In this document: positions 31,260-41,183 of the stretch, piece by piece
Layout: each line of letters opens with the position of its first letter
How positions within the stretch are numbered: position 1 is the first letter of the stretch
DNA from: Clostridium sp. SY8519
GTDB taxonomy: Bacteria; Bacillota; Clostridia; Lachnospirales; Lachnospiraceae
NCBI RefSeq assembly: GCF_000270305.1
Contig: NC_015737.1
Span: forward strand, 62,001 to 126,000
Length of the DNA: 64,000 nucleotides
Direction: 5' to 3'
The notes under the pieces: model-generated
Told to the model about the DNA's origin: nothing
Database searches by the model: none
Seen by the model: the letters and a program-made list of their open reading frames with translations, nothing else
Translations under genes and position numbers: made by a program

Positions 31260-31778
31260 TCACTGCCGGAATCCCCAGGAACCGCGCTCCTGCGCCGGAT
31301 CCAGATAATGAACGGCAACGGACGGCTGTTCCCCGGGCGCTGTGGTCATCACCATATACGAGCGCTGTCTGCCTTTTTGACGGGGATAGGACAGGCTGCC
31401 GGGATTCAGTACGGTAATCCCGGCAATCGTTGTCATGACCGGACGGTGAATGTGGCCGAACATGGCAAACGTACAGTCATGGGCAGCTGCCGCACGGACA
31501 AGCTCCCCCAAATCGTAATTCACGGAATAATAGTGCCCATGGGTCATGAAAATCCGAAATCCGTCGATATTGATCACCTGTTCCCCGGGAAGATCCACAG
31601 AAAAATCGTTATTGCCGGCCACTGCTTCCAGCGGGCAGTCCGCCAGAGCCTCATAATAATCCGCATAATCCCCGATATCTCCCAGATGCACCAGAAGATC
31701 CACCGGTTTTTCCCTCTTTAAGGCCAGTTCCAGCCCCTCATGCCTCCCGTGAGTATCACTTACAATCAGTGTACGCAT
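31260..31778 (-). CDS. YfcE/MJ0936-type metallophosphodiesterase (172 aa)
   Basis: Short calcineurin-like phosphoesterase: IVSDTHGRHEGL (D-x-H), HLGDIGDY (GD), AVAGNNDF (GN-D), MTHGHYYSVN and MFGHIHRP (GHxH) are the metal ligands in order. ATG 31778 overlaps the end of rdgB by 23 bases, so the two are co-transcribed; the frame is open far upstream but only because it overlaps rdgB. Activity is on small phosphodiesters; the natural substrate is unsettled. Confidence 0.88.
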   Translation of the reverse strand: MRTLIVSDTHGRHEGLELALKREKPVDLLVHLGDIGDYADYYEALADCPLEAVAGNNDFSVDLPGEQVINIDGFRIFMTHGHYYSVNYDLGELVRAAAAHDCTFAMFGHIHRPVMTTIAGITVLNPGSLSYPRQKGRQRSYMVMTTAPGEQPSVAVHYLDPAQERGSWGFRQ

Positions 31779-32370
31779 CCAATTCCTCCAGTTTCTTCCG
31801 CATCGCGCGCAGCGCGTTTCCCCTGTGGCTTCTCGCATTCTTTTCTTCCGGGGACAGTTCTGCCGTAGAACAGTGCTTATCTTCCACATAGAAAATCGGG
31901 TCATAGCCGAATCCGTTGTTTCCGGCCGGTTGATCGCCGATGTAGCCTTCAATGGTACCGCGCACAACAATCGGTTCCTGCCCCGGCACGACGGCCGCGA
32001 TCGCGCAGACAAAGCGGGCCGTCCGCTGCTCCCGGGGCACACCCTTCAGCCGGTCAAGCAGCGCCTGATTTTTTATCTCATAGGAAGTGTCTTCCCCCAT
32101 GAAACGGGCGGAATGCACACCGGGCTCCTTATTCAGATAATCGATTTCCAGGCCGGAGTCATCGGCCAGAACAATGTCGTTGCAGAGCGCAGCCACTGCT
32201 CTGGCCTTAATCAGCGCGTTTTCTTCAAATGTGGCGCCATTTTCATCAATCTGTGGATTCAGTCCGATCTCCTTCATGGATACAATTTCCAGTCCGGGTC
32301 TGCCCAGGATCTGCCGAATCTCAGTCATTTTGTTTTTGTTTCCTGTGGCGAATACAATCCGCTTTCCCAT
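31756..32370 (-). CDS. rdgB: XTP/dITP diphosphatase (RdgB/HAM1), 204 aa
   Basis: Begins FATGNKNKMTEI, has ADDSGLEIDYLN, GVHSARFMGE, NNGFGYDPIF and SHRGNALRAM, all signatures of the HAM1 family that removes deaminated purine nucleotides from the pool. Normal length, start ATG 32370. Operon with the phosphodiesterase gene. Confidence 0.95.
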   Translation of the reverse strand: MGKRIVFATGNKNKMTEIRQILGRPGLEIVSMKEIGLNPQIDENGATFEENALIKARAVAALCNDIVLADDSGLEIDYLNKEPGVHSARFMGEDTSYEIKNQALLDRLKGVPREQRTARFVCAIAAVVPGQEPIVVRGTIEGYIGDQPAGNNGFGYDPIFYVEDKHCSTAELSPEEKNARSHRGNALRAMRKKLEELDAYTDCK

Positions 32371-32399
32371 CTGTTTCTCCTCTGCTCCCAGTTTACCAG

Positions 32400-33554
32400 T
32401 TATCCTGCTGTCTGCTGCCGCGGCGGGCGAGGCCCCGGGAACTGGTAGAAATCTGTTTTTATCATTCCATTGTAGATTTTTCGCTTCTTTGCCGCTTTTT
32501 TCCCAATGTATCGCTCCGCGTCCGCATAGGCCGAAATCACGTATTCGGACCAGGTGGGAAGCTTCGCGAATGCCGCCCCAATCTCCCGGTACAAATCCGG
32601 AAGCCGCTTTTTTTCTTCCAGACGTTCCCCATAGGGCGGATTTGTAATCAAAAAACCATAGGTGCCGGGCAGAGAAACCTCCCCCGCAGAACAGGTCTCC
32701 CAGCGGATCATAGGCTCCACACCGGCTCGTTTCGCGTTCTGTCTGGCTGCCCGGATCACATTTGGATCAATATCCGAACCATACAGGAGTACCTCCTTCT
32801 GCGGAGTGACCTGTTCCCGTGCTTCCTCATAACTGTCCTTCCAGAGGGACGCCGGTATCAGGTTTTCCCAGCTGCCGGAGAGGAAGCTGCGGTGCAGTCC
32901 CGGTGCGATACCGGCCGCCATCATAGCTGCCTCGATCAGGAAGGTTCCGCTGCCGCAGAAAGGATCGGCCAGGATTCGTCCCGGTTTCCAGGGTGTCAGA
33001 CCGATCAGCGCAGCCGCCAGGGTCTCTTCAATGGGGGCTTTGCTGCGCAGAAGACGGTAGCCTCTGCGATGCAGGGATTCCCCTGTCGTATCCAGCCCCA
33101 CCGTCGCCACATCTTTATTCAGGAACACCCGCAGCGGATATTCGGAACCGGTTTCCGGGAATGACCGGATCCCATATGCCTGGTGCATCCGATCTACCAT
33201 AGCTTTTTTCATGACTGACTGCAGATCGGGAATACTGCGCAGCGCACTGCGTATGGAGGACGCCTTTTTTACCCAGAATCTTCCGTCTGCCGGGATCCAG
33301 TCTTCCCAGGAAATGTCGCGGATTCCTTCGTACAGCTCATCAAACGTAGCCGCAGGAAATTCCGCGATTTTGATCAGGATGCGCTCCGGCGTCCGAAGGC
33401 CGATATTTGCGCGGCATACCGCTTCCGCATCGCCGTAAAAAGTCACCCGGCCGTCTTCCACCTTTGAGATCTCGTAGCCCAGGTCATAGATCTCCCGTTT
33501 CAGTACTGCTTCCAGCCCGAAATGACAGGGAGCTGTTAACTCGAATTTATTCAT
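32400..33554 (-). CDS. THUMP-domain class I RNA methyltransferase (RlmL N-terminal/YpsC type, 384 aa)
   Basis: N-terminal ferredoxin-like and THUMP region (residues about 1-155) followed by a Rossmann methyltransferase with DPFCGSGTFLIEAAMMA for SAM binding and the NPPYGERL catalytic motif for N2-guanine methylation. Members act on 23S rRNA. The C-terminus is rich in proline and basic residues. Lies in a housekeeping cluster. Confidence 0.9.
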   Translation of the reverse strand: MNKFELTAPCHFGLEAVLKREIYDLGYEISKVEDGRVTFYGDAEAVCRANIGLRTPERILIKIAEFPAATFDELYEGIRDISWEDWIPADGRFWVKKASSIRSALRSIPDLQSVMKKAMVDRMHQAYGIRSFPETGSEYPLRVFLNKDVATVGLDTTGESLHRRGYRLLRSKAPIEETLAAALIGLTPWKPGRILADPFCGSGTFLIEAAMMAAGIAPGLHRSFLSGSWENLIPASLWKDSYEEAREQVTPQKEVLLYGSDIDPNVIRAARQNAKRAGVEPMIRWETCSAGEVSLPGTYGFLITNPPYGERLEEKKRLPDLYREIGAAFAKLPTWSEYVISAYADAERYIGKKAAKKRKIYNGMIKTDFYQFPGPRPPRQQTAG

Positions 33555-33602
33555 AACGCTCTGTTTCTCCGTTTTCTGCCGGGTCGTTTTCCGCCTTGCC
33601 CG

Positions 33603-34079
33603 TCAAAGCATCTGCTTGATCAGTGTATAGATCACTACAACCACCAGAAGAATCAGCAGCGTGCCGGTCCAGCCGTTGAGTTTCAGCCTGCCCAGGCGGA
33701 CATCCCAGCCTTTTCCCTCTTTGTATTCTGCTTTGATGCCGTGCTTCGGGTTCTGCACATGGGCATTGATTTCCTCTGCCGTGCTGTCTCCGGTCACATC
33801 TTTCAGCGGCTCTCCCTCTGCGTCCACGCCGAAGGGTCTGGCGGTCTGCGCATTCCAGCGCCGCTCCAGATCCATTTTTTTCCGTTTGTGGTAATTTTCC
33901 ACCACAATATCCGCTATCCTGGACGGATCACCGAGATACCGCAGGACCGCCTCCAGCGGTTTCCCGCCGGCGATTTCTTCATTAATATACCCTTCATAAT
34001 TGCGGATCTGGAAGTCTACTTCCTCCTGGGGAATCCGTCCCTCCAGCTGCAGTTTTAATATATACAGAAAATCATCCAT
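33603..34079 (-). CDS. HAAS/DUF1700-like membrane protein (158 aa)
   Basis: Residues 1-65 form the short helical HAAS-type domain (MDDFLYILKLQLEGRIPQEE, YLGDPSRIADIVVENY), then a hydrophilic linker, then one C-terminal membrane segment TLLILLVVVVIYTLI. Such proteins often pair with PadR regulators, but none is adjacent. Lies 3 bases from murE. Confidence 0.75.
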   Translation of the reverse strand: MDDFLYILKLQLEGRIPQEEVDFQIRNYEGYINEEIAGGKPLEAVLRYLGDPSRIADIVVENYHKRKKMDLERRWNAQTARPFGVDAEGEPLKDVTGDSTAEEINAHVQNPKHGIKAEYKEGKGWDVRLGRLKLNGWTGTLLILLVVVVIYTLIKQML

Positions 34080-34082
34080 CGG

Positions 34083-35543
34083 TCAGATCCCCTCTTCCTG
34101 ACGAATCTGCGCAATCAGCTCCCGCTCATCCATATGATGCTTCTGCCCTTTGATCTCCTGATAATCTTCATGGCCCTTGCCTGCCAGGACAATCACGTCG
34201 CCCTCCCGGGCATTTACCATGCAGTAGCGGATCGCTTCCTTCCGGTCTGTGATACGGACATATTCTCCCGGCGCTTTCTTCACTCCGGTGATAATATCAT
34301 CAATAATCGCGTCCGGTTCTTCATAACGCGGATTGTCTGAAGTAACGACGGTCAGATCCGCCAAACGGGAAGATACTTCTCCCATCTCATAACGGCGCAG
34401 TTTGGAACGGTTGCCGCCGCAGCCAAACAGGCAGACCAGCCGTTTCGGATGATACTCCCGCAGGGTAGTCAGAAGGCTTTCCAGCGCCATCGCATTGTGG
34501 GCATAATCGATCATCAGGGTATAGTGGTCGGAAATCGGAATAATCTCCACTCGGCCTTTTACTTTGACCTGTGCCAGAGATTTCTGAATCTGCTCCGGCG
34601 CCACGCCGAAATGATAACAGATGGCAATGGCGGTCAGTGAATTGTATACCGAAAATCTGCCCGGAATATCCGTTTCCACCTCAAAATCCATTTTTCCGCA
34701 GACATGGTACCGGATGCCCAGAAATCCCGGTCTGCGCTCCAGCTGCAGGTCTCTGGCATAGAAATCATCTGTTTCCCGCAGGCCGAAGGTCTCCACGGTG
34801 CAGGTATGGCCTTTCAGAACCTGTTCCAGATGTTCATCGTCCCCATTCAGGATACCGACTTTGCACTGCTGGAACAGCAGGCCTTTGCAGCGAATGTAGT
34901 CATCCATGTCCTTATGCTCATTCGGTCCGATGTGATCCGGCTCCAGATTGGTAAAAATACCGTAATCAAACACAAACCCGGATACCCGGTGCAGCATCAG
35001 TCCCTGGGAAGAAACTTCCATGACCACGCTGTCGCAGCCGGCTTCCACCATTTTGGCAAAGGATTCCTGCACCACATAGGACTCCGGTGTAGTATTGACC
35101 GCAGGAATATGTTCCTCTCCGATGATCGTCTCAATGGTACCGATCAGCCCGACTTTATGGCCGGCGCTCTCCAGGATGTTTTTCACCATATAAGTCGTGG
35201 TGGTCTTGCCTTTGGTGCCGGTGATTCCGATGGTGGTCAGCTTTTCCGCCGGATGGCCGAAATATGCGGCAGACAGCTCTGCCAGCGCCAGGCGGGCATC
35301 CTCTACCTGAATCTGTACCACATCCGGTACGTCCAGCTTATGTTCCACGACCAGTGCCGCCGCGCCCTGCTGCGCTGCTGCCGGGCCAAATTCATGTCCG
35401 TCCCTGACAGCACCCGGGATGCACACAAAGACTGCTCCAGGCACAACTTTTCTGGAATCGTATACAACCGCGGATACTTCTGTATCCGGATTTCCCTGCA
35501 CACATGTATACGCTGTCCGCTCTAGTAAATCAGATAATTTCAT
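34083..35543 (-). CDS. murE: UDP-MurNAc-tripeptide synthetase MurE (486 aa)
   Basis: Three Mur-ligase domains: the N-terminal UDP-binding part, the central ATPase with GITGTKGKTTTTYM, and the C-terminal part with SDNPRYEEP. DNPR is the signature for meso-diaminopimelate addition rather than lysine. Cytoplasmic step of peptidoglycan synthesis. The neighbouring dapF gene makes the same meso-DAP. Confidence 0.95.
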   Translation of the reverse strand: MKLSDLLERTAYTCVQGNPDTEVSAVVYDSRKVVPGAVFVCIPGAVRDGHEFGPAAAQQGAAALVVEHKLDVPDVVQIQVEDARLALAELSAAYFGHPAEKLTTIGITGTKGKTTTTYMVKNILESAGHKVGLIGTIETIIGEEHIPAVNTTPESYVVQESFAKMVEAGCDSVVMEVSSQGLMLHRVSGFVFDYGIFTNLEPDHIGPNEHKDMDDYIRCKGLLFQQCKVGILNGDDEHLEQVLKGHTCTVETFGLRETDDFYARDLQLERRPGFLGIRYHVCGKMDFEVETDIPGRFSVYNSLTAIAICYHFGVAPEQIQKSLAQVKVKGRVEIIPISDHYTLMIDYAHNAMALESLLTTLREYHPKRLVCLFGCGGNRSKLRRYEMGEVSSRLADLTVVTSDNPRYEEPDAIIDDIITGVKKAPGEYVRITDRKEAIRYCMVNAREGDVIVLAGKGHEDYQEIKGQKHHMDERELIAQIRQEEGI

Positions 35544-35627
35544 AAATCCATTCCTCTTTTCTGCTGTATCCTGCGGCTGACGCAGGTTTCATACAAATCT
35601 GCCCCTGCATCCGTCCATGCGGCCGGA

Positions 35628-36470
35628 TCACGGAAGCTCTATCTCGCCTTCAAAGACTGTAACTGCCGGACCGGTCATAAAAATCGTATGTTTTTCCCGG
35701 TCGTAGCGAATCCGCAGATCACCGCCGATGACGTGAACCAGCACCTCATCATCGGTATATCCGTTGAGAATGCAGGCATATACCGCAGCGCAGGTACCTG
35801 TGCCGCAGGCCAGTGTTTCGCCGGAGCCCCGCTCCCAGACACGCATATCGATGGCATGACGGTCAATGACATGGATAAACTCCGTATTGACACGATCCGG
35901 AAAACGCACGTGATTTTCAAACAGCGGCCCGATTTTCTCGATATCCACGGCCTTCGTATCCGCAACAAACACTACGGTATGAGGATTTCCCATCGATACT
36001 GCCGTCATGTGATATTCTTCCCCGGCAATCAGAATCGGCTCATCCAGTATGATCTCATCATTTTCCGCAGGTACTGCCGGGATCTCAGAGGGTCTGGTGA
36101 TCGGCGCCCCCATATCTACCGTAACCTGCTCCACTTTTCCGTCTTTTGTAAACAGGTCCAGATATTTAATCCCTGCCTTCGTCTCTATGGAGATCTTTGT
36201 CTGATCTGTCATTCCATGATCATAAACATACTTGGCCACACAGCGGATCCCGTTTCCGCACATCGCGCCTTCGGATCCGTCCGCATTATACATTGCCATG
36301 CGGAAGTCTGCCTGATCGGAAGGATGGATGCAGATCAGTCCGTCGGATCCGATTCCGAAATGTCTGTCACTGACATACTTGCTGACCCCGTTAGGATCTT
36401 CCAGGTGTTCTTCAAAACAATTCACATATACGTAGTCATTCCCGCAGCCATGCATTTTTGTAAATTTCAT
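35628..36470 (-). CDS. dapF: Diaminopimelate epimerase DapF (280 aa)
   Basis: MHGCGNDYVYVN at the start, MCGNGIRCVAKYV with the first catalytic cysteine and LACGTGTCAAVYA with the second. It converts LL-DAP to meso-DAP for lysine and cell wall. Normal length; start ATG 36470. Confidence 0.95.
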   Translation of the reverse strand: MKFTKMHGCGNDYVYVNCFEEHLEDPNGVSKYVSDRHFGIGSDGLICIHPSDQADFRMAMYNADGSEGAMCGNGIRCVAKYVYDHGMTDQTKISIETKAGIKYLDLFTKDGKVEQVTVDMGAPITRPSEIPAVPAENDEIILDEPILIAGEEYHMTAVSMGNPHTVVFVADTKAVDIEKIGPLFENHVRFPDRVNTEFIHVIDRHAIDMRVWERGSGETLACGTGTCAAVYACILNGYTDDEVLVHVIGGDLRIRYDREKHTIFMTGPAVTVFEGEIELP

Positions 36471-36654
36471 AGATTATCCTCATTCCTGCTGTTTCCTGTC
36501 AATTGCCGCAAGCGGCTCATCTCCAAGCTTTTATTGTGCAACGTTTTATTCGGTTATGCAATCGTTTCTTTTCGATTCTTTCCCATTTTTTGTATCTCTG
36601 CCCATACATATCCGCCTGCAGGGCACTGCATTGCCGGTTCGGTCCCTTCTTTAG

Positions 36655-36701
36655 AATAAAAAAAGTCAGACCTGCATGGATTCCGCACAGTATCTGACTT
36701 T
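36655..36701 (-). terminator. Terminator at the end of the polysaccharide locus
   Basis: AAAGTCAGA/TCTGACTTT stem followed on the minus strand by TTTTTATTC, 22 bases after the nucleotidyltransferase stop. It separates the polysaccharide genes from dapF. Confidence 0.85.
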
Positions 36702-36722
36702 ATGCCTTATCAATATTATCGG

Positions 36723-37679
36723 TCAGTCCTGACGCCAGACGGCAAACAGATCCTCCTGATAAACCCCTTTGCGGATCAGTTCCCGGAAGGACTCCACCAC
36801 AGATGCCTTGTCCTCTTTGTAGGTGACGCCAAACCACCGGTCATCCGTGGGCAGTACCTGAACAGACACTCTGCCCTCTTTCAGAAGTTCTCCAATATAA
36901 ATCGGGATCAGATACTCCGCTTTCTCCTCATTGCCCTCCAGATGGTCAAAAAACTCCCGAAATCCCTGTTCCAGCAGCTGCATAAACTCCGGTGTCAGCC
37001 CCCACATATTCATGGACACCAGCGCATCCCGGTCCACCGGTGTATATGTCCTGGTGCCGTCCGGCAGAACCTGCTCCACGGCTGCCCCGTCCGCCGTGCG
37101 GACGATATCATGGGTCTCCTCCACATCTGTAAGGAAACCGGAGGCGTCCATCTTACAGACCCCGCGGGTCACTCCGCCGTTATCCGACAGGGTATTCTTC
37201 AGCACAAATCCAGCCATGCAGAAATCGGTCGGATGCTCCGGAGAATAGTGCTGCAGGAAATCATGCACTTTGGTGAATGCTTCTTTGCCGTAATAATCAT
37301 CTGCATTGATGACGGCAAAAGGTTCCTGAATCATCCCCCGGCAGGCCAGCACTGCCTGACCGGTGCCCCATGGTTTGGTACGGCCTTCCGGAAATACCGC
37401 GCCTTCCGGCAGATCATCGATTCGCTGAAACGCGTAGGATACTTCCACTCCTCTGTCGCGGCAGATCGCTTCGATCCGATCGCCGATCACGGCCCGGAAA
37501 TCCTCTTCGATGTCTTTTCGGATAATAAAAATAATACGGTTAAACCCTGCTTCAATCGCGTCATGGATGGAATAATCCATGATAATTTCCCCGGTAGGTC
37601 CCACCGGTTCCAGCTGCTTGATCCCCCCGCCATATCTGGATCCGATGCCGGCAGCCATAATCGCTAACGTTGTCTTCAT
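36723..37679 (-). CDS. NTP-transferase-like sugar nucleotidyltransferase (318 aa)
   Basis: Starts LAIMAAGIGSRYGGGIKQLE, the nucleotide-binding loop of sugar nucleotidyltransferases, with AVINADDYYGKEAF for the metal-binding Asp. The protein is longer than simple cytidylyl or glucose-1-P enzymes. Substrate not evident; it is the last gene of the polysaccharide run. A possible role is to make a nucleotide sugar for the surface glycan. Confidence 0.8.
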   Translation of the reverse strand: MKTTLAIMAAGIGSRYGGGIKQLEPVGPTGEIIMDYSIHDAIEAGFNRIIFIIRKDIEEDFRAVIGDRIEAICRDRGVEVSYAFQRIDDLPEGAVFPEGRTKPWGTGQAVLACRGMIQEPFAVINADDYYGKEAFTKVHDFLQHYSPEHPTDFCMAGFVLKNTLSDNGGVTRGVCKMDASGFLTDVEETHDIVRTADGAAVEQVLPDGTRTYTPVDRDALVSMNMWGLTPEFMQLLEQGFREFFDHLEGNEEKAEYLIPIYIGELLKEGRVSVQVLPTDDRWFGVTYKEDKASVVESFRELIRKGVYQEDLFAVWRQD

Positions 37680-37856
37680 ACTTCTCTTCTACCTTCTCAT
37701 ATTTATTCTGCAGGAAACGAACGTTTCTGTCGGGTCAGCCGTCCCTTTTCCTGTGCTGTAATTCTATGTATTATACCAAAAATCAGTATGCATTACAATC
37801 TGTACAATACGGGTTTCCTACTATGCATGTAATTCTGTACCCGGAACACCTGATTT

Positions 37857-39026
37857 TCACCCGCTGACGCCGGGATTTCGAAGCTTTTTCCAGTAAAATA
37901 CCGGCCGGATTCCAAGTATCCTTCGCAATCCCGGGACGAAACGGATCCACTCGGTTATGCCAATGGACGCAAACAGCACGGCCACTGTGCGTAGCGTGTG
38001 TATCCCCAGATTCTGTTCCGGGTAAAAGGGAAACAGGAACTGAAGATACAGGTAACACAACATGTAGTGCACGGCATAGATATTCATCGTCCTCATGGAA
38101 AAGAACCGAAACAAACCAGGCAGCAGTATTCTTTTCCGGATACAGAAAAACCGGAAAATCATAAAGCTCAGCATATAAGATGCGATGCGCTGATAATCTT
38201 TGTCCAGCCGCACCCACATCATATGAAAGGTCCCTGTCTGCAGATATTTCTGCAGAAGAAGCACACCAAAAGCCGCTGCAAGAATCACCACCGTGATGAT
38301 CTGCTCCATTCCGGATGTTTTTTTCTGATAATTTCTTTCATGCACCAGACCGCCCGTCAGAAAAAACAGCAATTCATCCGCCCCTTCTGCAAACGGGAAG
38401 GAATACGCCTTTAATGCGTCAAAGGAAATCATCCGGATCCCGCGGTATACACGCAGATGTTCCGCAATCTGGCTGTAATCTGTGTAAAAAAACACAAAGA
38501 AAAACAGCACAATACAGAGAAACACAATCACTTCCCGATGCTCATCATACGCAATCCTGATAAACGGAAAAATCATATAAATGCCCAGCAGCGCATACAT
38601 AAACCAGAAGTGTTCTGCCGGTATGTAGGGATTGGACATATTCAGGCCGGTACAGTAACGGAACATTTCCGTCACCGGAATCTCCCGGTATACATCCCCG
38701 AAGATCAGCAGCATCACCAGATAATAGATCAGCTTCCAGCCCACTACAGCAGTGAATACAAATGCCGTACGCTGTATATGCCTGCGCAGCGAGAACTCTC
38801 TCGCATTGAGCAGAAGCGCTCCATTTGCCATGAAAAACAGCGGGACAGCCGTAACGGTTGTAAACTGCAGAATAATATTCGCTGCCACTGATGTCCCAAT
38901 GACTAATTCATGGCAGAAAATAACCATGATGATTGCCATGGTTTCGATCAGGTCGATATAAGCAATCCGTTCCGTGTCCGTCTGATTTCCCCGGATGCCG
39001 CTCCATCTCTGCTGTCTGTTCCACAT
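37857..39026 (-). CDS. Membrane acyltransferase (acyltransferase-3 family, 389 aa)
   Basis: Hydrophobic throughout with about ten membrane segments; YIDLIETMAIIMVIFCHELV in the first helix and the later ALLGIYMIFPFIRIA fit the acyltransferase-3/WecH group that puts acetyl groups on sugars. AGGAG upstream of ATG 39026, just after galE. One of three such genes in the locus. Confidence 0.8.
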   Translation of the reverse strand: MWNRQQRWSGIRGNQTDTERIAYIDLIETMAIIMVIFCHELVIGTSVAANIILQFTTVTAVPLFFMANGALLLNAREFSLRRHIQRTAFVFTAVVGWKLIYYLVMLLIFGDVYREIPVTEMFRYCTGLNMSNPYIPAEHFWFMYALLGIYMIFPFIRIAYDEHREVIVFLCIVLFFFVFFYTDYSQIAEHLRVYRGIRMISFDALKAYSFPFAEGADELLFFLTGGLVHERNYQKKTSGMEQIITVVILAAAFGVLLLQKYLQTGTFHMMWVRLDKDYQRIASYMLSFMIFRFFCIRKRILLPGLFRFFSMRTMNIYAVHYMLCYLYLQFLFPFYPEQNLGIHTLRTVAVLFASIGITEWIRFVPGLRRILGIRPVFYWKKLRNPGVSG

Positions 39027-39032
39027 CGCGGC

Positions 39033-40055
39033 TTACTCCTGTTCCCGATAGCCGTTCGGATTGTTTTTCTGCCAGTTCCAGCTGTCCCTGCACATATCCT
39101 CAAGCGTACGCTCTGCCTTCCAGCCCAGTATTTTCTGCGCTTTATCGGAATTCGCCCAGAATTCCGGCAGATCCCCTGCCCTGCGCGGGCCGAATTCATG
39201 GGCAATCGAGATGTGATTCACTGTTTCAAAGGCCTGTACTATCTCCAGCACGCTGTATGGCGTACCTGTTCCCAGATTGAAGATTTCCACGCCGCTGTGA
39301 TCCGCTGCGTATTCTACCGCACATACGTGTCCGGCCGCCAGATCCATGACATGAATGTAATCTCTTCTGCAGGTTCCGTCCGGTGTGGGATAGTCATTGC
39401 CGAAAATCGTCAGGTGATCCCGTCTGCCGACTGCCACCTGTGAAATATACGGCATCAGATTGTTCGGGATTCCCTGGGGATCCTCCCCGATCCGGCCGGA
39501 TTCATGGGCGCCGATGGGATTAAAGTAGCGCAGAAGCACCACCGAAAGATGCGGGTCCGCTGCTGCTGCGTCTTCCAGAATCTGCTCCATCATGGATTTT
39601 GTCCATCCATAGGGATTGGAACAGCTCCCCCGCTTCATTGTCTCCACATACGGAATTTCATTCTCTTCGCCATATACCGTGGCAGAGGAGGAAAATACGA
39701 TACTGCTTACCCCATGCTTCTGCATGCATTCCAGCAGTGTCAGGGTGGTGTCGATGTTGTTGCGGTAATATTCCACCGGCTTCTGCACGGATTCTCCCAC
39801 TGCCTTTAACCCGGCAAAATGAATCACGCAGTCGATGGTGTGGCCGGAAAACACCGCGTCCATTGCCTGAGGATCCCTGACATCCGCCTGATAGGATACG
39901 ATTTTTTTCCCGGCCAGTTCTTCGATCCGTTCAATTGCCTTCGGGCTGCTGTTGCAGAAATTATCCGCAATGATCACATCATGTCCGTGTCTGATTAATT
40001 CCACCGCCGTATGGGAACCGATATACCCGGCTCCGCCTGCTAATAAGATTGCCAT
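39033..40055 (-). CDS. galE: UDP-glucose 4-epimerase GalE (340 aa)
   Basis: Extended SDR: LLAGGAGYIGSHT for NAD, SSSATVYG with the catalytic Ser, and YGWTKSMMEQ with Y-x3-K. Start ATG 40055 (MAILLAGG) behind GAAAGGAAGAGC; the frame opens 42 codons earlier without a site. Makes UDP-galactose, which the Glf enzyme encoded nearby can turn into UDP-galactofuranose. Confidence 0.92.
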   Translation of the reverse strand: MAILLAGGAGYIGSHTAVELIRHGHDVIIADNFCNSSPKAIERIEELAGKKIVSYQADVRDPQAMDAVFSGHTIDCVIHFAGLKAVGESVQKPVEYYRNNIDTTLTLLECMQKHGVSSIVFSSSATVYGEENEIPYVETMKRGSCSNPYGWTKSMMEQILEDAAAADPHLSVVLLRYFNPIGAHESGRIGEDPQGIPNNLMPYISQVAVGRRDHLTIFGNDYPTPDGTCRRDYIHVMDLAAGHVCAVEYAADHSGVEIFNLGTGTPYSVLEIVQAFETVNHISIAHEFGPRRAGDLPEFWANSDKAQKILGWKAERTLEDMCRDSWNWQKNNPNGYREQE

Positions 40056-40110
40056 CTGCTCTTCCTTTCTTCTGTTCTGCTGTATCTTTTTTCCGGCTGA
40101 TTTCCCTGTT

Positions 40111-41112
40111 TTATGAACGGTCTGTATCCGGATGTTCCCTTTTGCCGCTGATCCGGCAGACCAGGTCAAACAGCGGCTCACAGATCATAAACAGCTTCCA
40201 CATAAGAATCCGCTGCCTGCCGGCATTCGTTTTCCGCATATCAAAAGACCTCACCGTACGCGCCGCTCTGCGGTAGACCGGATCTTTCCGGTCATGGGGG
40301 CAGGTGACAAGATAACGGTACGCCGCTTCATACCAGGCAATTCGATTTGCCTGAATCCCTTCCACCTGACGGGATTCCAGAAAGCGAATCTGCTGATCCC
40401 ACATCAAAAAAGAGTCTGTGTTATTTTTGATATTCTCATGATGCATGATACTGCCTGCATTTTCCGTATTGTAGAAATAAAGCCGCTGATTCAAAAATCC
40501 CACACGTTCTGCCGGATACAGCACCTGACAGATGGTTCCGATGTCTTCATAGTTCACTCCCATGGGGAATTGGATCCCGTCAAACAGTTCCCGCTTCCAG
40601 AGCTTATTCCATGCCATATTGCCTACATAGGTACAAGTCAGATACTGCATGGCTTTTCTGCCGTCACAGACATACTCCGTTTCTGAACTTTCCGCTGCCG
40701 GAAACCTGCCCCGCTCCGGCTTGCTGTCATCCAGCGGGCAATGTTTATAGGAATATACCAGCACATCCAGCTGATGGCGTTCTGCCTGGTCAAGGGCAGT
40801 CGCGCAGAGTTCCGGAGCAATCCAGTCATCGCTGTCGACAAACAGCAGCCATGGTCCCCTTGCATGCTTCAGGCCGCAGTTTCTCGCTGCGGCAATTCCG
40901 CCATTTTCCTGATGAATCACCTGCACCCGCGCATCCTCTGCCGCGCAGCGGTCACAGATTGCTCCGCTGGCGTCTGTGGATCCATCGTCTACCAGAATAA
41001 TCTGCAGATTGCGGAAAGTCTGGCCGCAGATGCTGTCCAGACAGCGCTGCAGATAGGACGCGCAATTATATACCGGTACTATGATACTGATCCTGTTTTC
41101 TGTATCTTCCAT
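40111..41112 (-). CDS. GT2 glycosyltransferase (333 aa)
   Basis: GT-A fold: SIIVPVYNCASYLQRCLDSI, VDDGSTDASG, the SDDW metal motif (FVDSDDWIAPE) and a C-terminal region with a long helix. Adds a sugar to a lipid-linked repeat unit; donor and acceptor unknown. Confidence 0.88.
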   Translation of the reverse strand: MEDTENRISIIVPVYNCASYLQRCLDSICGQTFRNLQIILVDDGSTDASGAICDRCAAEDARVQVIHQENGGIAAARNCGLKHARGPWLLFVDSDDWIAPELCATALDQAERHQLDVLVYSYKHCPLDDSKPERGRFPAAESSETEYVCDGRKAMQYLTCTYVGNMAWNKLWKRELFDGIQFPMGVNYEDIGTICQVLYPAERVGFLNQRLYFYNTENAGSIMHHENIKNNTDSFLMWDQQIRFLESRQVEGIQANRIAWYEAAYRYLVTCPHDRKDPVYRRAARTVRSFDMRKTNAGRQRILMWKLFMICEPLFDLVCRISGKREHPDTDRS

Positions 41113-41183
41113 TCTGCTTTTTCCTTATCTCCTGAAACGCCCGTCCGGGCGCAGTTCTTTCTGATCTCTGCCCTACGGTCTGC

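Noticed and set aside
35688..36659. 323-codon plus-strand frame opposite dapF
   Set aside because: DapF motifs on the minus strand are unambiguous; the plus frame is composition-driven.
36702..37667. 321-codon plus-strand frame opposite the nucleotidyltransferase
   Set aside because: The minus-strand frame has clear nucleotidyltransferase motifs; the plus frame has none.
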